Assembly (NCBI GenBank): GCA_001460835.1
Contig: CYKH01001496.1
Coordinates: forward strand, 1-29,697
DNA: 29,697 bases
Direction: 5' to 3'
Source: Bodo saltans
Lineage: Eukaryota > Euglenozoa > Kinetoplastea > Eubodonida > Bodonidae
The notes beneath the pieces were generated by a model that saw nothing but the letters and a program-made list of their open reading frames with translations, did no database searches and was not told the DNA's origin. Shown one piece after another: positions 19,501 through 27,096 of the stretch. How positions within the stretch are numbered: the first letter of the stretch is position 1; each line of letters starts with the position of its first letter. The translations under genes were made by a program, and so were the position numbers.

Positions 19501-20276
19501 CAAGTGAGGAGGGCATCCACCAACGTAGTCGGTGTTGCAGTTTCTTCACGATGAGCAGCGCAGCCATCGTAGCCCAGGCACCGTATTTTCCAATGCAATT
19601 TGACGCGTTTATTGGACGTGTCCACTCAGGCACATTGCGAGAACTCTACTTTCTGTTTGGGTACACTTGGAGTGCAGCCTCTGGTCTAGTCGTTGCAGCG
19701 CTTGACCCATCCACCCCGTCGACGTGTCGGACGGCTCAAATTCTGTTCGTGGTCATTTCATCACTTGCTGTCATTGTCATGGCCGCAGTACAACCGTACC
19801 CATCTCCCTTCGACTTTGGTGTCCAACTGTTGCTGGAGATACTCGGATTGCTTTCCGCAGTGTTGGTCCTTGCGGACAACGACGTTGCAGCTCAGAATGT
19901 ATCGTATGTACAACTTGCGGTATCTACCCTCGTCACGACAGTACGGTTGCTGTCCAGGATGGCACCAAAGATGCAGCCTCGCGTCGAAAAGGAGACGCTC
20001 GTGAATGGTGTTGTTCGCACTGAAAGCACCTCGCAACCCGTGCTGAATTTGCCTGGCATTTCCACATTAGGACCAACCTCCTCCACTCCCACCGTCGCAA
20101 CGCATCATGACAATGTTTATCGCAACTGGTACGATGCAGAAGTGCAGCTCATGTTAACTGCCTCAGATATGCCAAGTCAGGTTGGGTTTGGTGCATTGCG
20201 CGATCGTCAACAGCGCCACCTGATAAAGTTGATTGTCATGATTGCAGAGAAAAATCGACCGAAAAATAATAAATAA
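16581..20276 (+). CDS. Large surface glycoprotein with 7-TM module, intact (gene SGP-1)
   Basis: Starting at 16581 gives a signal peptide (MMMTMFFFFFLLVVTLLCVL); the same frame is open from an ATG at 16491. The ectodomain of roughly 750 residues has no LRRs. It opens with a conserved block (NYDVSCS, YVTVIGC, LLTSPTQVLVSD, DCHVNMEY) shared with the next two genes, and continues with Asn/Ser/Thr-rich, strand-like repeats (N-C-x-F, V-N-T-T-I) that could form a beta-solenoid. A Cys cluster precedes the membrane part. Then come ENPTRLSFG, GATVGNVVLFVATFVLATLF (TM1), RHRLPGRAFVVYTVLLQ (TM2), a third helix before HRG, FGYTWSAASG (TM4), C.TAQ (TM5), QPYPSPFDFGVQLLLEILG (TM6) and a seventh helix. There are many N-glycosylation sites. 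The function is unknown, but it is probably a bodonid-specific multigene surface family. Confidence 0.82.
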   Translation: MMMTMFFFFFLLVVTLLCVLTAADTTTRSLSCETVGNSRLIISEAGNYDVSCSRYSAEWYVTVIGCSFPSTSNNSSNDDKSVNVALLTSPTQVLVSDASPFISASLRGNLQDCHVNMEYRSNTLPRPDGNSLVHVLVVPSSHLASIAVTVRAAYHVTGKFLSINGFGCVNASVGVVSFTALPTSYVLCRTISGESTCNIDARSSLVVLEEMCPPVASVVIALNGTNITAMPTVSYFMLLTKDNATSGLSTTPPPLLHTILLHNVVGTFSGSNLIAFLQLLGPTVFPIGYPKFNGTINAANCVFDGSSLLNLFYFASIVALDMKLSGVTLHGLFLQLTVDANISEASVPPLQLILSNCTSSTAYVYVSVVGYWPSAPHYLVMITVVNTTIVSISPTTSMFELSTYNAALNVTPYQVSLFLSFDTCSLQLMNSAAMLLTVSATSHLTLVSGPLPVLVNSTISFRNVRWLQRWEALTYYSTLSGIVPYAPKTPMQLSNAINTSIEWAVCNVTVQKISTASSTPPALLMSAANVTGCRIAMSDVKASVLSTTQQLLRTALINSTGTATSNTVVDIKSSWFANLTALIATAVPAAVVGRPSLVLSLHCTDLPSSWCVATAAECATLESKVVLVSTNLHSFTALPTWVAWTQQCSVPTMSHEPTQPTRWLTLPSTSVSHSMWSLRLTLSDKSLPSDTLSLSEETMSLTRSASQLLAAAQQSFDAAAEHPLGVQIASVAVIAPMASAMLGSTVGGILQRTAVALQFANCPDQSTDASRAVRGQYMTVMENPTRLSFGDAEGAIYRGATVGNVVLFVATFVLATLFVLFGAYRQRRTNNNKRIDLMNDERWSETVACVMARHRLPGRAFVVYTVLLQATVTAATGLLFIGPESVGDVILAVVVLSCLCCFPLWLALVVHRGCSQLVEAIESTSPSASTGTIAWVFAWTSHRLIVWTPRESVQSAEAGDRGVKKTMIRTSSQTSEEGIHQRSRCCSFFTMSSAAIVAQAPYFPMQFDAFIGRVHSGTLRELYFLFGYTWSAASGLVVAALDPSTPSTCRTAQILFVVISSLAVIVMAAVQPYPSPFDFGVQLLLEILGLLSAVLVLADNDVAAQNVSYVQLAVSTLVTTVRLLSRMAPKMQPRVEKETLVNGVVRTESTSQPVLNLPGISTLGPTSSTPTVATHHDNVYRNWYDAEVQLMLTASDMPSQVGFGALRDRQQRHLIKLIVMIAEKNRPKNNK

Positions 20277-20673
20277 CCCCATTCGAAATAGATACCCTCC
20301 CCCACACACACGCGACAATTGCGAAGAACACAAAGGACATCGAGAAGTAAAATTCAGATTTCTCAATAATGCAATGAATGGTAAATTTCTCTCCTTCCCA
20401 CGCGACTTCGTTTCTTGCGACGGTTTTACCTCCCCCATCCACAGTTTTTCGCGCATGTACGAAAACATCAAACATTCGAGCGCGTGTGGCTGATTTCTTG
20501 TCCATTCGACGCACAGTGAAGCTACCAGAGGTACATCTCCTGATAACAAGTAATAAATGAAACCTTCTGTTTAATGTGAGGTGGGTTGCAACTTCTGCCA
20601 AAGCTATGTGTCCCTATTTGTTATGTTCTAACTTGTTGTTTGATAGGGACAGTAGCAGGGGGAAAAGAATATC
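20277..20673. other. Intergenic region between SGP-1 and SGP-2
   Basis: No convincing gene. Small frames on both strands lack family features. The end carries the splice signal at 20612-20656. Confidence 0.6.
20612..20656 (+). promoter_or_regulatory. Probable trans-splice acceptor of SGP-2
   Basis: A T/C-rich stretch (20610-20641) is followed by AGs at 20645-20646, 20651-20652 and 20656-20657. The first ATG afterwards is 20674, the start of SGP-2. The tract is weaker than at 892. Confidence 0.4.
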
Positions 20674-21810
20674 ATGCACGATTATCCTGTCAGTGTGACA
20701 TGTGTCTCGTGCGCAACGATTATTTGTCAAATACTGTTGCTGCTCTGCGCAACCGCTGCAGCTGCTGTCACCGACAATGGTGCCGCCACTCTGCTGTTCT
20801 GCTCGTCAACGATTGCAACGTCAGGAGTGTACAACGTCAGCTGCTCCAACGAGTCGTTTTTCTTCTATGTTATCGGTTGCGCTGACGACTCCGCCAACGG
20901 GAGCAGCGGCAATGCTGGACTCGTGTCGGTCAACTTCCTCACGTCTCCTTACCAAGTGGTTGTTTCAGATTATCCAGTGTTTGTGAGTCAATCGAAGGTC
21001 GGAGGCTTAGCAGGCTGCTCTGTTCACATCACTTACCTCGCCCCAATCCCGTCCGCATTGTCCATGGCTGGGAATGTCTTCGTTGCCTTGACGTCCCCCC
21101 TTCTCGAGCTGCGAGTTTTGTTGCTGACCTCGCTGATGCTTGGTGGTGGGTTTGTGTGGGTGAGAGGTGTCAACGAACCAAACGCTTCCATTGGTCTTCT
21201 CTCTGTTGTCGCAGGGCCTCAGTCGTCCATCGTTTGCAGCGGTTCATACACAAATCAGCCGCGTTGCCTCGTTTCCTACGGAGCCGCCCTCGTCGTCTTA
21301 ACGTCGAGTCCCCCTATATCGAACCTTTCGGTTGTATTAAATGGAACAGACGTCACAAGAGCCATGTGGTCGTCGCAGAGTGACACATCCAATATTTCAT
21401 CATTTGCGCTCGTTCAGATTGATAACTCGACAAACGCAATCCCCAACATAATTCCAGTGGCAAAGACGCATTCGATTCTGCTGCAGAATGTGGTTGGTAC
21501 TGTGGTGGGCAGCCGCCTTTTAGCGCTACTTTATTCACAATATCCTGGAAGTAGGATGTCCTCAACGTACCCGCAGTTTCATGGCGCCCTTATCGCACGA
21601 AACTGTTCGTTTGTTGGAGACAGTCCCGTCGCTGCCATCTTTGATCTTTCTGATATCGCGTCTGCGAGCATCACGCTTGTCGCGTTACACGTGCAAAGCT
21701 TTCTTGTTAGCATTGTTAGAGTCAACACCACTTTCGATGCAGCTGCCGCGTCGTCATGCAGCTCCACACCACTGAGCCTCACGATCGCTGAATCGTCCCT
21801 CGTCGCCTGA
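20674..21810 (+). CDS. Surface glycoprotein SGP-2, N-terminal part
   Basis: The ATG at 20674 starts a leader with a hydrophobic core (IICQILLLLCATAAAAV). The conserved block of the family then appears: VYNVSCS, FYVIGC, FLTSPYQVVVSD, GCSVHITYL, and further on SILLQNVVGTVVGSRLLALL (compare TILLHNVVGTFSGSNLIAFL in SGP-1) and YPQFHG. It is Ser/Asn-rich with many N-glycosylation sites. The frame stops at a TGA (21808-21810). Family-like residues continue a few codons past it, and then the frame at 21818 takes over. The two parts together match SGP-1 end to end, so this is one gene with a break near 21800-21860. Confidence 0.75.
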   Translation: MHDYPVSVTCVSCATIICQILLLLCATAAAAVTDNGAATLLFCSSTIATSGVYNVSCSNESFFFYVIGCADDSANGSSGNAGLVSVNFLTSPYQVVVSDYPVFVSQSKVGGLAGCSVHITYLAPIPSALSMAGNVFVALTSPLLELRVLLLTSLMLGGGFVWVRGVNEPNASIGLLSVVAGPQSSIVCSGSYTNQPRCLVSYGAALVVLTSSPPISNLSVVLNGTDVTRAMWSSQSDTSNISSFALVQIDNSTNAIPNIIPVAKTHSILLQNVVGTVVGSRLLALLYSQYPGSRMSSTYPQFHGALIARNCSFVGDSPVAAIFDLSDIASASITLVALHVQSFLVSIVRVNTTFDAAAASSCSSTPLSLTIAESSLVA

Positions 21811-21817
21811 ACTTTTT

Positions 21818-24601
21818 ATGTTTGCGTTACCAATCGACCCGACTGCGCCGAACCAACGACGTGGCGTACTCAATGCGGTCCAGTTTCTCGACTGCAATAT
21901 CACTGTCCCTGCGTTGGGAACGCTGTTGTCACTTCAAGCCGCTGATGTTGACAGCAACATGGTACCCCTTCCAACAGACGCATTCGTACCTTGTGCGGTG
22001 ACGTTTTCGGTATCGCGCTGCAACGTGTCGCTGCTGGGCAACACGGCACGACTGCTAAGAGCATTTGGTCCGACAGGGAATACATTCGCGGGACCATTCC
22101 CCACTATCACAAATTCCGTATTCCGATTGGAATCAGTGCGCGTGGATCAGCTGTGGAAAGCATCCTCGTACATGGGTATTTCCTTCACACCGCTTTCGAT
22201 CATGTACCTACGAGATGTCAGCAACACTACGATAGCCTTTGTAGCGTGCAGCGTTGCTGTACACCAAGTCTCGCCGCCAGCGGTCGTCATGCCTGATGCA
22301 TTCCTGTTGGAGGTGGAAGGGATCTTTCTGCGTTCCAGCATTTCCTTGGAGAAGTCGTCCTTTCTACTTGAAGCAAACAACGTTACGGCTACAGCCATGC
22401 AAATGCCGGTGGTTTACTTTGGTGGTCTCATCACATCGGCAGCAGTGGAATTTGCCGCCTCCAACTTCACTGGTATTCCAACTGTCGTGAGCGGGACACT
22501 TACGGAGATCACGCGCTCGAATACAGCTGTGTTTACGCTAGGCTGCGGCAATTGCTGGTGCGTCGCAGGCCAATCATTGAATGATTGCCACCACTTGTCG
22601 GTTGGGAATGTTTGCAACTTGACGCAATTTGTGGGCTTCTCGACTCATCTTGAGCGCTGCGTGTGGACACCTTCGAAGTCGAACCCGCTACTATCCCTGT
22701 CATTGATTGACTCCTCGACTCACTCTTACTCTCCCCTCACACAACAGTTAAGCACGTCAACGAGTCCGTCGCCAAGTCGTTCGCTTGAGTTGCCGCTTCC
22801 GTTTCGAAATATTCCAGTAGCACCAACAGCATCCCAAATTCTTACTGTCGTCATCGCGGCACCGCTGGCGAGCGCTGTGCTTGCGACGTCGGTTGCCGTC
22901 GTCATTCAGCGTAGCACGGTGGCCCTGCAGTTCAGCTCGTGCTCTGCAAGCGGCGACGTTGTCGCGCAGTCTTTCGCATCGCCTCCGCGGGGGCAGCAAC
23001 TGGCTGTGAATGAGAACCCGACGCGGCTGTCGTTTGGCGCCGCCATGGGCTCGATGTTTCGTGGCGCGGCCGTGGGGAACACAGCCCTTCTCGCAGCGGC
23101 TTGCTTCGCAGTCATTCCAGTTGCGGCTCTTTACCGTCATTTCTCCGAGCGTCGCTCGCAAGTCGGTGGTGGTGGCTCACGAAAGTCATCGATCAGCTCG
23201 GCGCTTGCCCGCTTGCGGCTACCTGGCCGCGTGTTCGTTGTGTACTCTGTGCTGCTGCAGCCCACCGCGACGGCGTGCGCAGGCCTGCTGATGCTTGCCC
23301 TCTCAGGTGGTGATATCGTGCTAGCTGTAGTAGTGGCGCTGCTGTGGTTCGGTGTCTTGCTGTGGTTTGTATGGGCTGTGCAGCGTGGCTGCAGTAGACT
23401 TGTCACGGCGCGTATTATCGAACCCTCTGTTGGTGGTGGTGGCGTTTTAGATTTTGTTGTCGAACGGCGAAATGATTGGGTCCCACAGTCTCATCTCCAC
23501 GCGGATGATGTTTCCCTGTGCACTGAGCCACAATGGTTGCTGCACCCAAGCCACGAAGGAGCGGAGCACTTTACGCACCAGTTCTCCGTACTGATTTCTT
23601 CTGTTGGAGGGGGCCCATGGCGAGAGCAATACTACTGCTTTGGTTGTCTGTGGTCGGTGGCCACTGGTGTGGTTGGTGCTCTGGACCCTGGTGTGCCGTC
23701 GTCGTGTGTTGCCGCGCAGATTACTCTCGTTGTTGTTGCTGCACTTTCGCTTTTGTCGCTGGTGGCCATCCGGCCGTACCCGTCAAAGTTTGACCAAGGG
23801 CTTCAGATCGCGCTTGAAGTGCTGAGCCTGATCACCGCCATTCTGCTGTTGACAAATGCTGGGCAGGACGGCGTGCAGAGCATTTCGTACATGCAGATTG
23901 GTCTCTCCGTCACCGTGTCGCTAATGCGCGGTGCGAATCGTGTCCTCCTGTGGTGCGCGGATCTACGATGGGCAAACCACAGTCTGCAAAGGAAGAAAGC
24001 GAGTAGACGGGTGATGAATCACAAGTTTGCTGTGAATGAGCAGAATTCTGCTCTCAACCCGTCATCATTCGCCTCCCTTCCACGTTCGCCAGGAGGAACC
24101 TCGTCGCGTGAACCAACGCCGTACATCGCATCTCCGGAAATGGCTCCCTCCTCCTCATCGTTTGCTCGACGTTCAGACTCCACGCATTTCCTCTCGCCGC
24201 CGCCAGCGCTTTTAACGTTGGACCTCAACGCGTCGTTTGCGCGGCATTCTTTCGTCTTCGATACGCCGAAGTCAATTCAACGGAGTTCTGTGGCGAGAAG
24301 CAGTGAAGAACGAGACCAGGAACTATCCCAACTGACATCGTCGTCTCGCAGGATCACAGTGTCGCCGCAGAATGACACGCCGATGCTGCTGTCACCCTCC
24401 ATTGGCATGATTATTGCATCATCATCGCAAGCAGCTGTCAACAACCTTCACAACACGAGCATGACGGCAACGAGCCAGGTGGCGACATCATCATTTCGGC
24501 ATCAAGTAACAACACATCAGCATGACCAGTTACAGCATCTTGTTGAGCTGATTACGTCAAGGCGATTGATGAGGAGCACCTCTCGAGAGCTCCCAAGGTG
24601 A
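21818..24601 (+). CDS. Surface glycoprotein SGP-2, rest of ectodomain, 7-TM module and long tail
   Basis: The frame is offset from the N-terminal part. It continues the SGP ectodomain, with blocks such as FLDCNITVP, SVFRLESVRVDQLWKASSY (compare SFRNVRWLQRWEALTYY in SGP-1) and a Cys cluster (GCGNCWCVAG...CHH...CNL...RCVW). The membrane module follows: ENPTRLSFGAAMGSMFRGAA, VGNTALLAAACFAV (TM1), LRLPGRVFVVYSVLLQ (TM2), GDIVLAVVVALLWFGVLLWF (TM3), YCFGCLWSVATGVVGALDPG (TM4), CVAAQITLVVVAALSLL (TM5), RPYPSKFDQGLQIALEVLSL (TM6) and SISYMQIGLSVTVSLM (TM7). Its cytoplasmic tail of about 200 residues is Ser/Thr/Arg-rich and longer than in SGP-1, with many potential phosphorylation sites. The ATG at 21818 is probably internal and not a true start. 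Confidence 0.8.
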   Translation: MFALPIDPTAPNQRRGVLNAVQFLDCNITVPALGTLLSLQAADVDSNMVPLPTDAFVPCAVTFSVSRCNVSLLGNTARLLRAFGPTGNTFAGPFPTITNSVFRLESVRVDQLWKASSYMGISFTPLSIMYLRDVSNTTIAFVACSVAVHQVSPPAVVMPDAFLLEVEGIFLRSSISLEKSSFLLEANNVTATAMQMPVVYFGGLITSAAVEFAASNFTGIPTVVSGTLTEITRSNTAVFTLGCGNCWCVAGQSLNDCHHLSVGNVCNLTQFVGFSTHLERCVWTPSKSNPLLSLSLIDSSTHSYSPLTQQLSTSTSPSPSRSLELPLPFRNIPVAPTASQILTVVIAAPLASAVLATSVAVVIQRSTVALQFSSCSASGDVVAQSFASPPRGQQLAVNENPTRLSFGAAMGSMFRGAAVGNTALLAAACFAVIPVAALYRHFSERRSQVGGGGSRKSSISSALARLRLPGRVFVVYSVLLQPTATACAGLLMLALSGGDIVLAVVVALLWFGVLLWFVWAVQRGCSRLVTARIIEPSVGGGGVLDFVVERRNDWVPQSHLHADDVSLCTEPQWLLHPSHEGAEHFTHQFSVLISSVGGGPWREQYYCFGCLWSVATGVVGALDPGVPSSCVAAQITLVVVAALSLLSLVAIRPYPSKFDQGLQIALEVLSLITAILLLTNAGQDGVQSISYMQIGLSVTVSLMRGANRVLLWCADLRWANHSLQRKKASRRVMNHKFAVNEQNSALNPSSFASLPRSPGGTSSREPTPYIASPEMAPSSSSFARRSDSTHFLSPPPALLTLDLNASFARHSFVFDTPKSIQRSSVARSSEERDQELSQLTSSSRRITVSPQNDTPMLLSPSIGMIIASSSQAAVNNLHNTSMTATSQVATSSFRHQVTTHQHDQLQHLVELITSRRLMRSTSRELPR

Positions 24602-24910
24602 GCAGCGCTCACACAACTTTTCGCATATTTTTTTCCTTTGTTGTTTTTCTCCAGAAATACGTCGGAAGCCCTCTGCCGCGTGAGATTTTTTTGTGCGTGT
24701 GTTCTGCGATCATGTCGTACCTCTTTTATCCGGAGAAATTCTCTACGGCGCTTGTGTTGCTTCTTTCCCCTTATCCCCTTGAGTGTGAATGAGCGACAAC
24801 TGCGATTTTTTTCTACTTTCCCTATCACTCCATTTAGCTCAGTCAAATCGTTTTGCAACGCGTTTGTTGTGGATGGTGGACAACACATTTTATCGTATCA
24901 ACCGTTAGCA

Positions 24911-25087
24911 ATGAAGGACAAACTGAAGCAACAAGAAGGCGACGAGGGCGTCAAAAAAAGCTCCAGCTCTTCCCTCGAGTCGTGCAAAAAGAAGACAACA
25001 TTTCTTAATTCGTGGGTGCATGCCCTCTTTCTTCGTATTTTATTGCGTCTTCCTCCAATTCACCATGCCACCAGCATTTTCGAGTAA
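24911..25087 (+). CDS. Candidate small protein, 58 aa (uncertain)
   Basis: The frame runs from ATG to TAA. The N-terminal half is charged and Lys/Ser-rich (MKDKLKQQEGDEGVKKSSSS); the C-terminal half has a hydrophobic/basic stretch (WVHALFLRILLRLPP). Upstream at 24802-24837 is a good pyrimidine tract with AG, which would allow an independent mRNA, although an 11-codon ORF at 24868 precedes it. No homologue is recognised. It may be chance. Confidence 0.2.
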   Translation: MKDKLKQQEGDEGVKKSSSSSLESCKKKTTFLNSWVHALFLRILLRLPPIHHATSIFE

Positions 25088-25221
25088 TCGAGAGAGAGAG
25101 AGTGTGTGTGCGAGGTTTACTCACGTCCGCGCGCCCAACATGTTCAATTCTGCATAATTTGGGGACGAAGCGAGACCCACTTTGCTACAGAGAACAATTA
25201 AATATAATTTAGGCAAGCTGT

Positions 25222-25278
25222 GTTTTTGTTTTTTTTTCTTTCTTTCAATTTCAATTGCGGATAAATTGTCGCTAAAAG
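25222..25278 (+). promoter_or_regulatory. Probable trans-splice acceptor of SGP-3
   Basis: A strong T/C tract (25222-25247) is followed by AG at 25277-25278. The first ATG after it is 25291, which starts a signal peptide. Confidence 0.6.
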
Positions 25279-25290
25279 GAAGCGTGGACA

Positions 25291-25449
25291 ATGGCACCAA
25301 CAACGGCTAGGTTTTGTGCGTTCCCACTTGTGTGTACGTTACTAGCACTAGCATCCGCACTCCAAATCGTAGCGACAACAATCAACATCTGCTCCACTAC
25401 ACTTGCTAATACGTCTGCCAATGTATCTGTTATCCACCCAAGCAAGTAA
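25291..25449 (+). pseudogene. SGP-3, signal-peptide segment
   Basis: The ATG at 25291 reads 52 codons to a TAA at 25447-25449. The product starts with a clear signal peptide (CAFPLVCTLLALASALQIV) and NICSTTLANTSANVS, which resembles the mature start of SGP-1 and SGP-2. The next conserved block (GEYNVSCS) lies in a different frame directly downstream, so a frame change near 25430-25450 is inferred. Confidence 0.65.
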
Positions 25450-26641
25450 TTCCACTGCTATCGTTGTGAGCGCATCAGGCGAGTATAACGTTAGTTGTAG
25501 TGCATCGCCGGCACCTGTGACGGCGGAAACCTGGTACGTCTATGTGGTGGGCTGCGCATCAGCAGCGAATAGCACCTCCTCAGTGGTCCGCCTTCAACTT
25601 CTTTCGGCACCAACTCAAGTTGTGATTTCCGATGACCCAGAACAGCTGATGCTACGTGGGAGCATGACGTTGCCTGTATTGGGGCTCACTGGCTGCAGTG
25701 TTGCGATAACGTATCTCAACGGAACATCCCTGCCACCAGCAGGTGCGACGAGCCCCCGTCAAGCCCATGCGTTTGTGTACTCCTCCTCCGTGATGACGAC
25801 CGTTTTGTACCTTGAGGGAAGCTTTATTGCGATTTCTGGCAACTACAGCGGATCGATTGGCACCGTTCAAATCAACACCACGCATGGATCATCAGTGGTG
25901 TGCCGCAGCGGGCTAAGTCAAACATTGACAGGAACGAGTCTGCTATGGTTGGCCCCAGGATCGTCGCAAATTACGACGTTATCGATATTGATGCGCGGCA
26001 CTGATGTATCACTCGCTATGAGCGCTACCAATGGGTTTTTCCTGATCAACCTTGACAATCGAACACGCAACGCAACAGCTGTGCCAGGACTCCACGCAAT
26101 TGAGGTTGATAGTGTGATCGGGTCATTGTATTCTTCTCTTATGTGGTTGGCAACTTGGCACGTGTCACTCCTTTCAGGAAATGTGTTTCTCGCCTATCCT
26201 CGCTTCAATGGTGTCGTTAGCGTCGTCAATAGCAGCATTAACGCGCCGACGCAAGCGTTTTTTCAGTTGACTGACACTCTGCAACTTTTGCTGAGTCTGC
26301 TCAATGCTACTGTTTACGGTGGGGTTTTTTATCAGCTTTCGAACACAGCCGCCGAAACGGAGCTTGCTTGTGGCTCAGTGATTGTGGACATACGCAATTC
26401 AACCTTGTCGTTGTTCGACGCACGTTTTGCTGTAATGTCTGCAGACGGCTGCTATCAAATAACAATTCGCGCTTCTGAAATTAAAATCGATGGAAGCATC
26501 ATTCAGGTGACCACCAATCAAGCCCAAGCCCTTCTTTCTCAAAGCGTCTTTATTTATGTTGATAGTGCCGTGTTGTCATTATCCCTTCTTCTTGTGGATT
26601 GTGCGATAACTCTGTTCAGCAACGTTGTAAGCGTACTGTAG
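25403..26641 (+). pseudogene. SGP-3 ectodomain, first part
   Basis: This frame has no ATG that could start it; the first codon of the open stretch is TTG and lies inside the signal-peptide segment. It contains the family block SGEYNVSCS, YVYVVGC, LLSAPTQVVISDD and GCSVAITYL, then HAIEVDSVIGSLYSSLMWL (the third version of the NVVGT block) and YPRFNGVVSVVNSS. It ends at a TAG (26639-26641). The following codons stay in the same frame and still look like the family, so the TAG is an in-frame stop within the ectodomain. With the frame change upstream this copy looks non-functional, unless the draft sequence is wrong. Confidence 0.7.
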
Positions 26642-26991
26642 TCGAATTCTGCTCAACTGGTTGACAGCAATCTCAGCTGCGTTGGCGTTTCATTAGATCT
26701 ACAATGGACGCTGGCGTACATGTCTCTCTTTGACTTTTCTACAAGTACGTCTACGAAATCGCTATTACCACCCAGTTCACTGTTCGAATTTGGCTTAGTT
26801 GCGAATTCGGTGATCAATTTTACCGCAAGCAACGTTACAATCGACATGACCTCCGCATCTCTGACAAGTAGCCGTCCTTCACCCGCTGCCTTCTTGACTA
26901 TCGGCATGATTGACAATACGGTGATTGAACTGTGGCAAACAAATATTCAACTTCTCAGCTGCCCTCTTCCTTCTTATTTGCGTCCAACGGA
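26642..26991 (+). pseudogene. SGP-3 ectodomain after the in-frame stop, cut off by the transposon
   Basis: The frame continues from 25403: SNSAQLVDSNLSCVGVSLD, then LAYMSLFDFSTSTSTKS and NFTASNVTIDM, matching the middle of SGP-1 and SGP-2. Homology ends around SCPLPSYLRPT, just before a run of eight G at 26992. The Cys cluster, the seven membrane segments and the tail are absent from the window. Confidence 0.65.
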
Positions 26992-27000
26992 GGGGGGGGC
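26992..27000 (+). repeat. Left terminal inverted repeat candidate (G8C)
   Basis: Eight G then C. It is the reverse complement of 28985-28993, and pairing weakens right after. G-rich termini are common in PIF/Harbinger elements. It is short, so chance is possible. Confidence 0.4.
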
Positions 27001-27040
27001 TATTGAAAATGGTTACTTTTAGTCAGACGAGCCAAAAAGA

Positions 27041-27089
27041 GGTGTTTGAACAGATTAATTCAAAAATAGCTCAGAATATCTCAAAAATA
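27041..27089 (+). repeat. Left subterminal direct repeat with three iterons
   Basis: GGTGTTTGAACA is followed by three units of 10-11 bp at 27058, 27069 and 27079, with consensus nnTCAAAAATA. The same arrangement in the same orientation occurs at 28859-28928 with five units. Confidence 0.75.
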
Positions 27090-27096
27090 TTTTTTT

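Larger units (their letters stand above)
24602..25290. other. Long intergenic region between SGP-2 and SGP-3
   Basis: It has three pyrimidine/AG signals (24627-24654, 24802-24837 and 25222-25278), more than one downstream gene needs. Only one short candidate ORF is seen (24911-25087). A GA/GT simple repeat lies at 25089-25111. Confidence 0.5.

Noticed and set aside
3517-21818. Spliceosomal introns as the cause of the frame breaks
   Set aside because: In LRR-1 and SGP-2 there is no room for an intron because homology is nearly continuous across the break, and cis-introns are very rare in kinetoplastids.
22757-23161. 134-codon Arg-rich frame on the - strand inside SGP-2
   Set aside because: It is antisense to the conserved TM1 region, and its composition is what the reverse of Ala/Ser/Val codons gives.
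24638-24910. 149-codon frame beginning at 24638
   Set aside because: Its first part overlaps a splice-signal-like tract, begins at a non-ATG codon and has no pattern. Only the 3' portion from the ATG at 24911 is kept as a weak candidate.
21808-26641. Stop-codon reassignment (TGA or TAG read as an amino acid)
   Set aside because: The intact genes end in ordinary stops including TAA and TGA, and most breaks are frame changes that reassignment would not fix.
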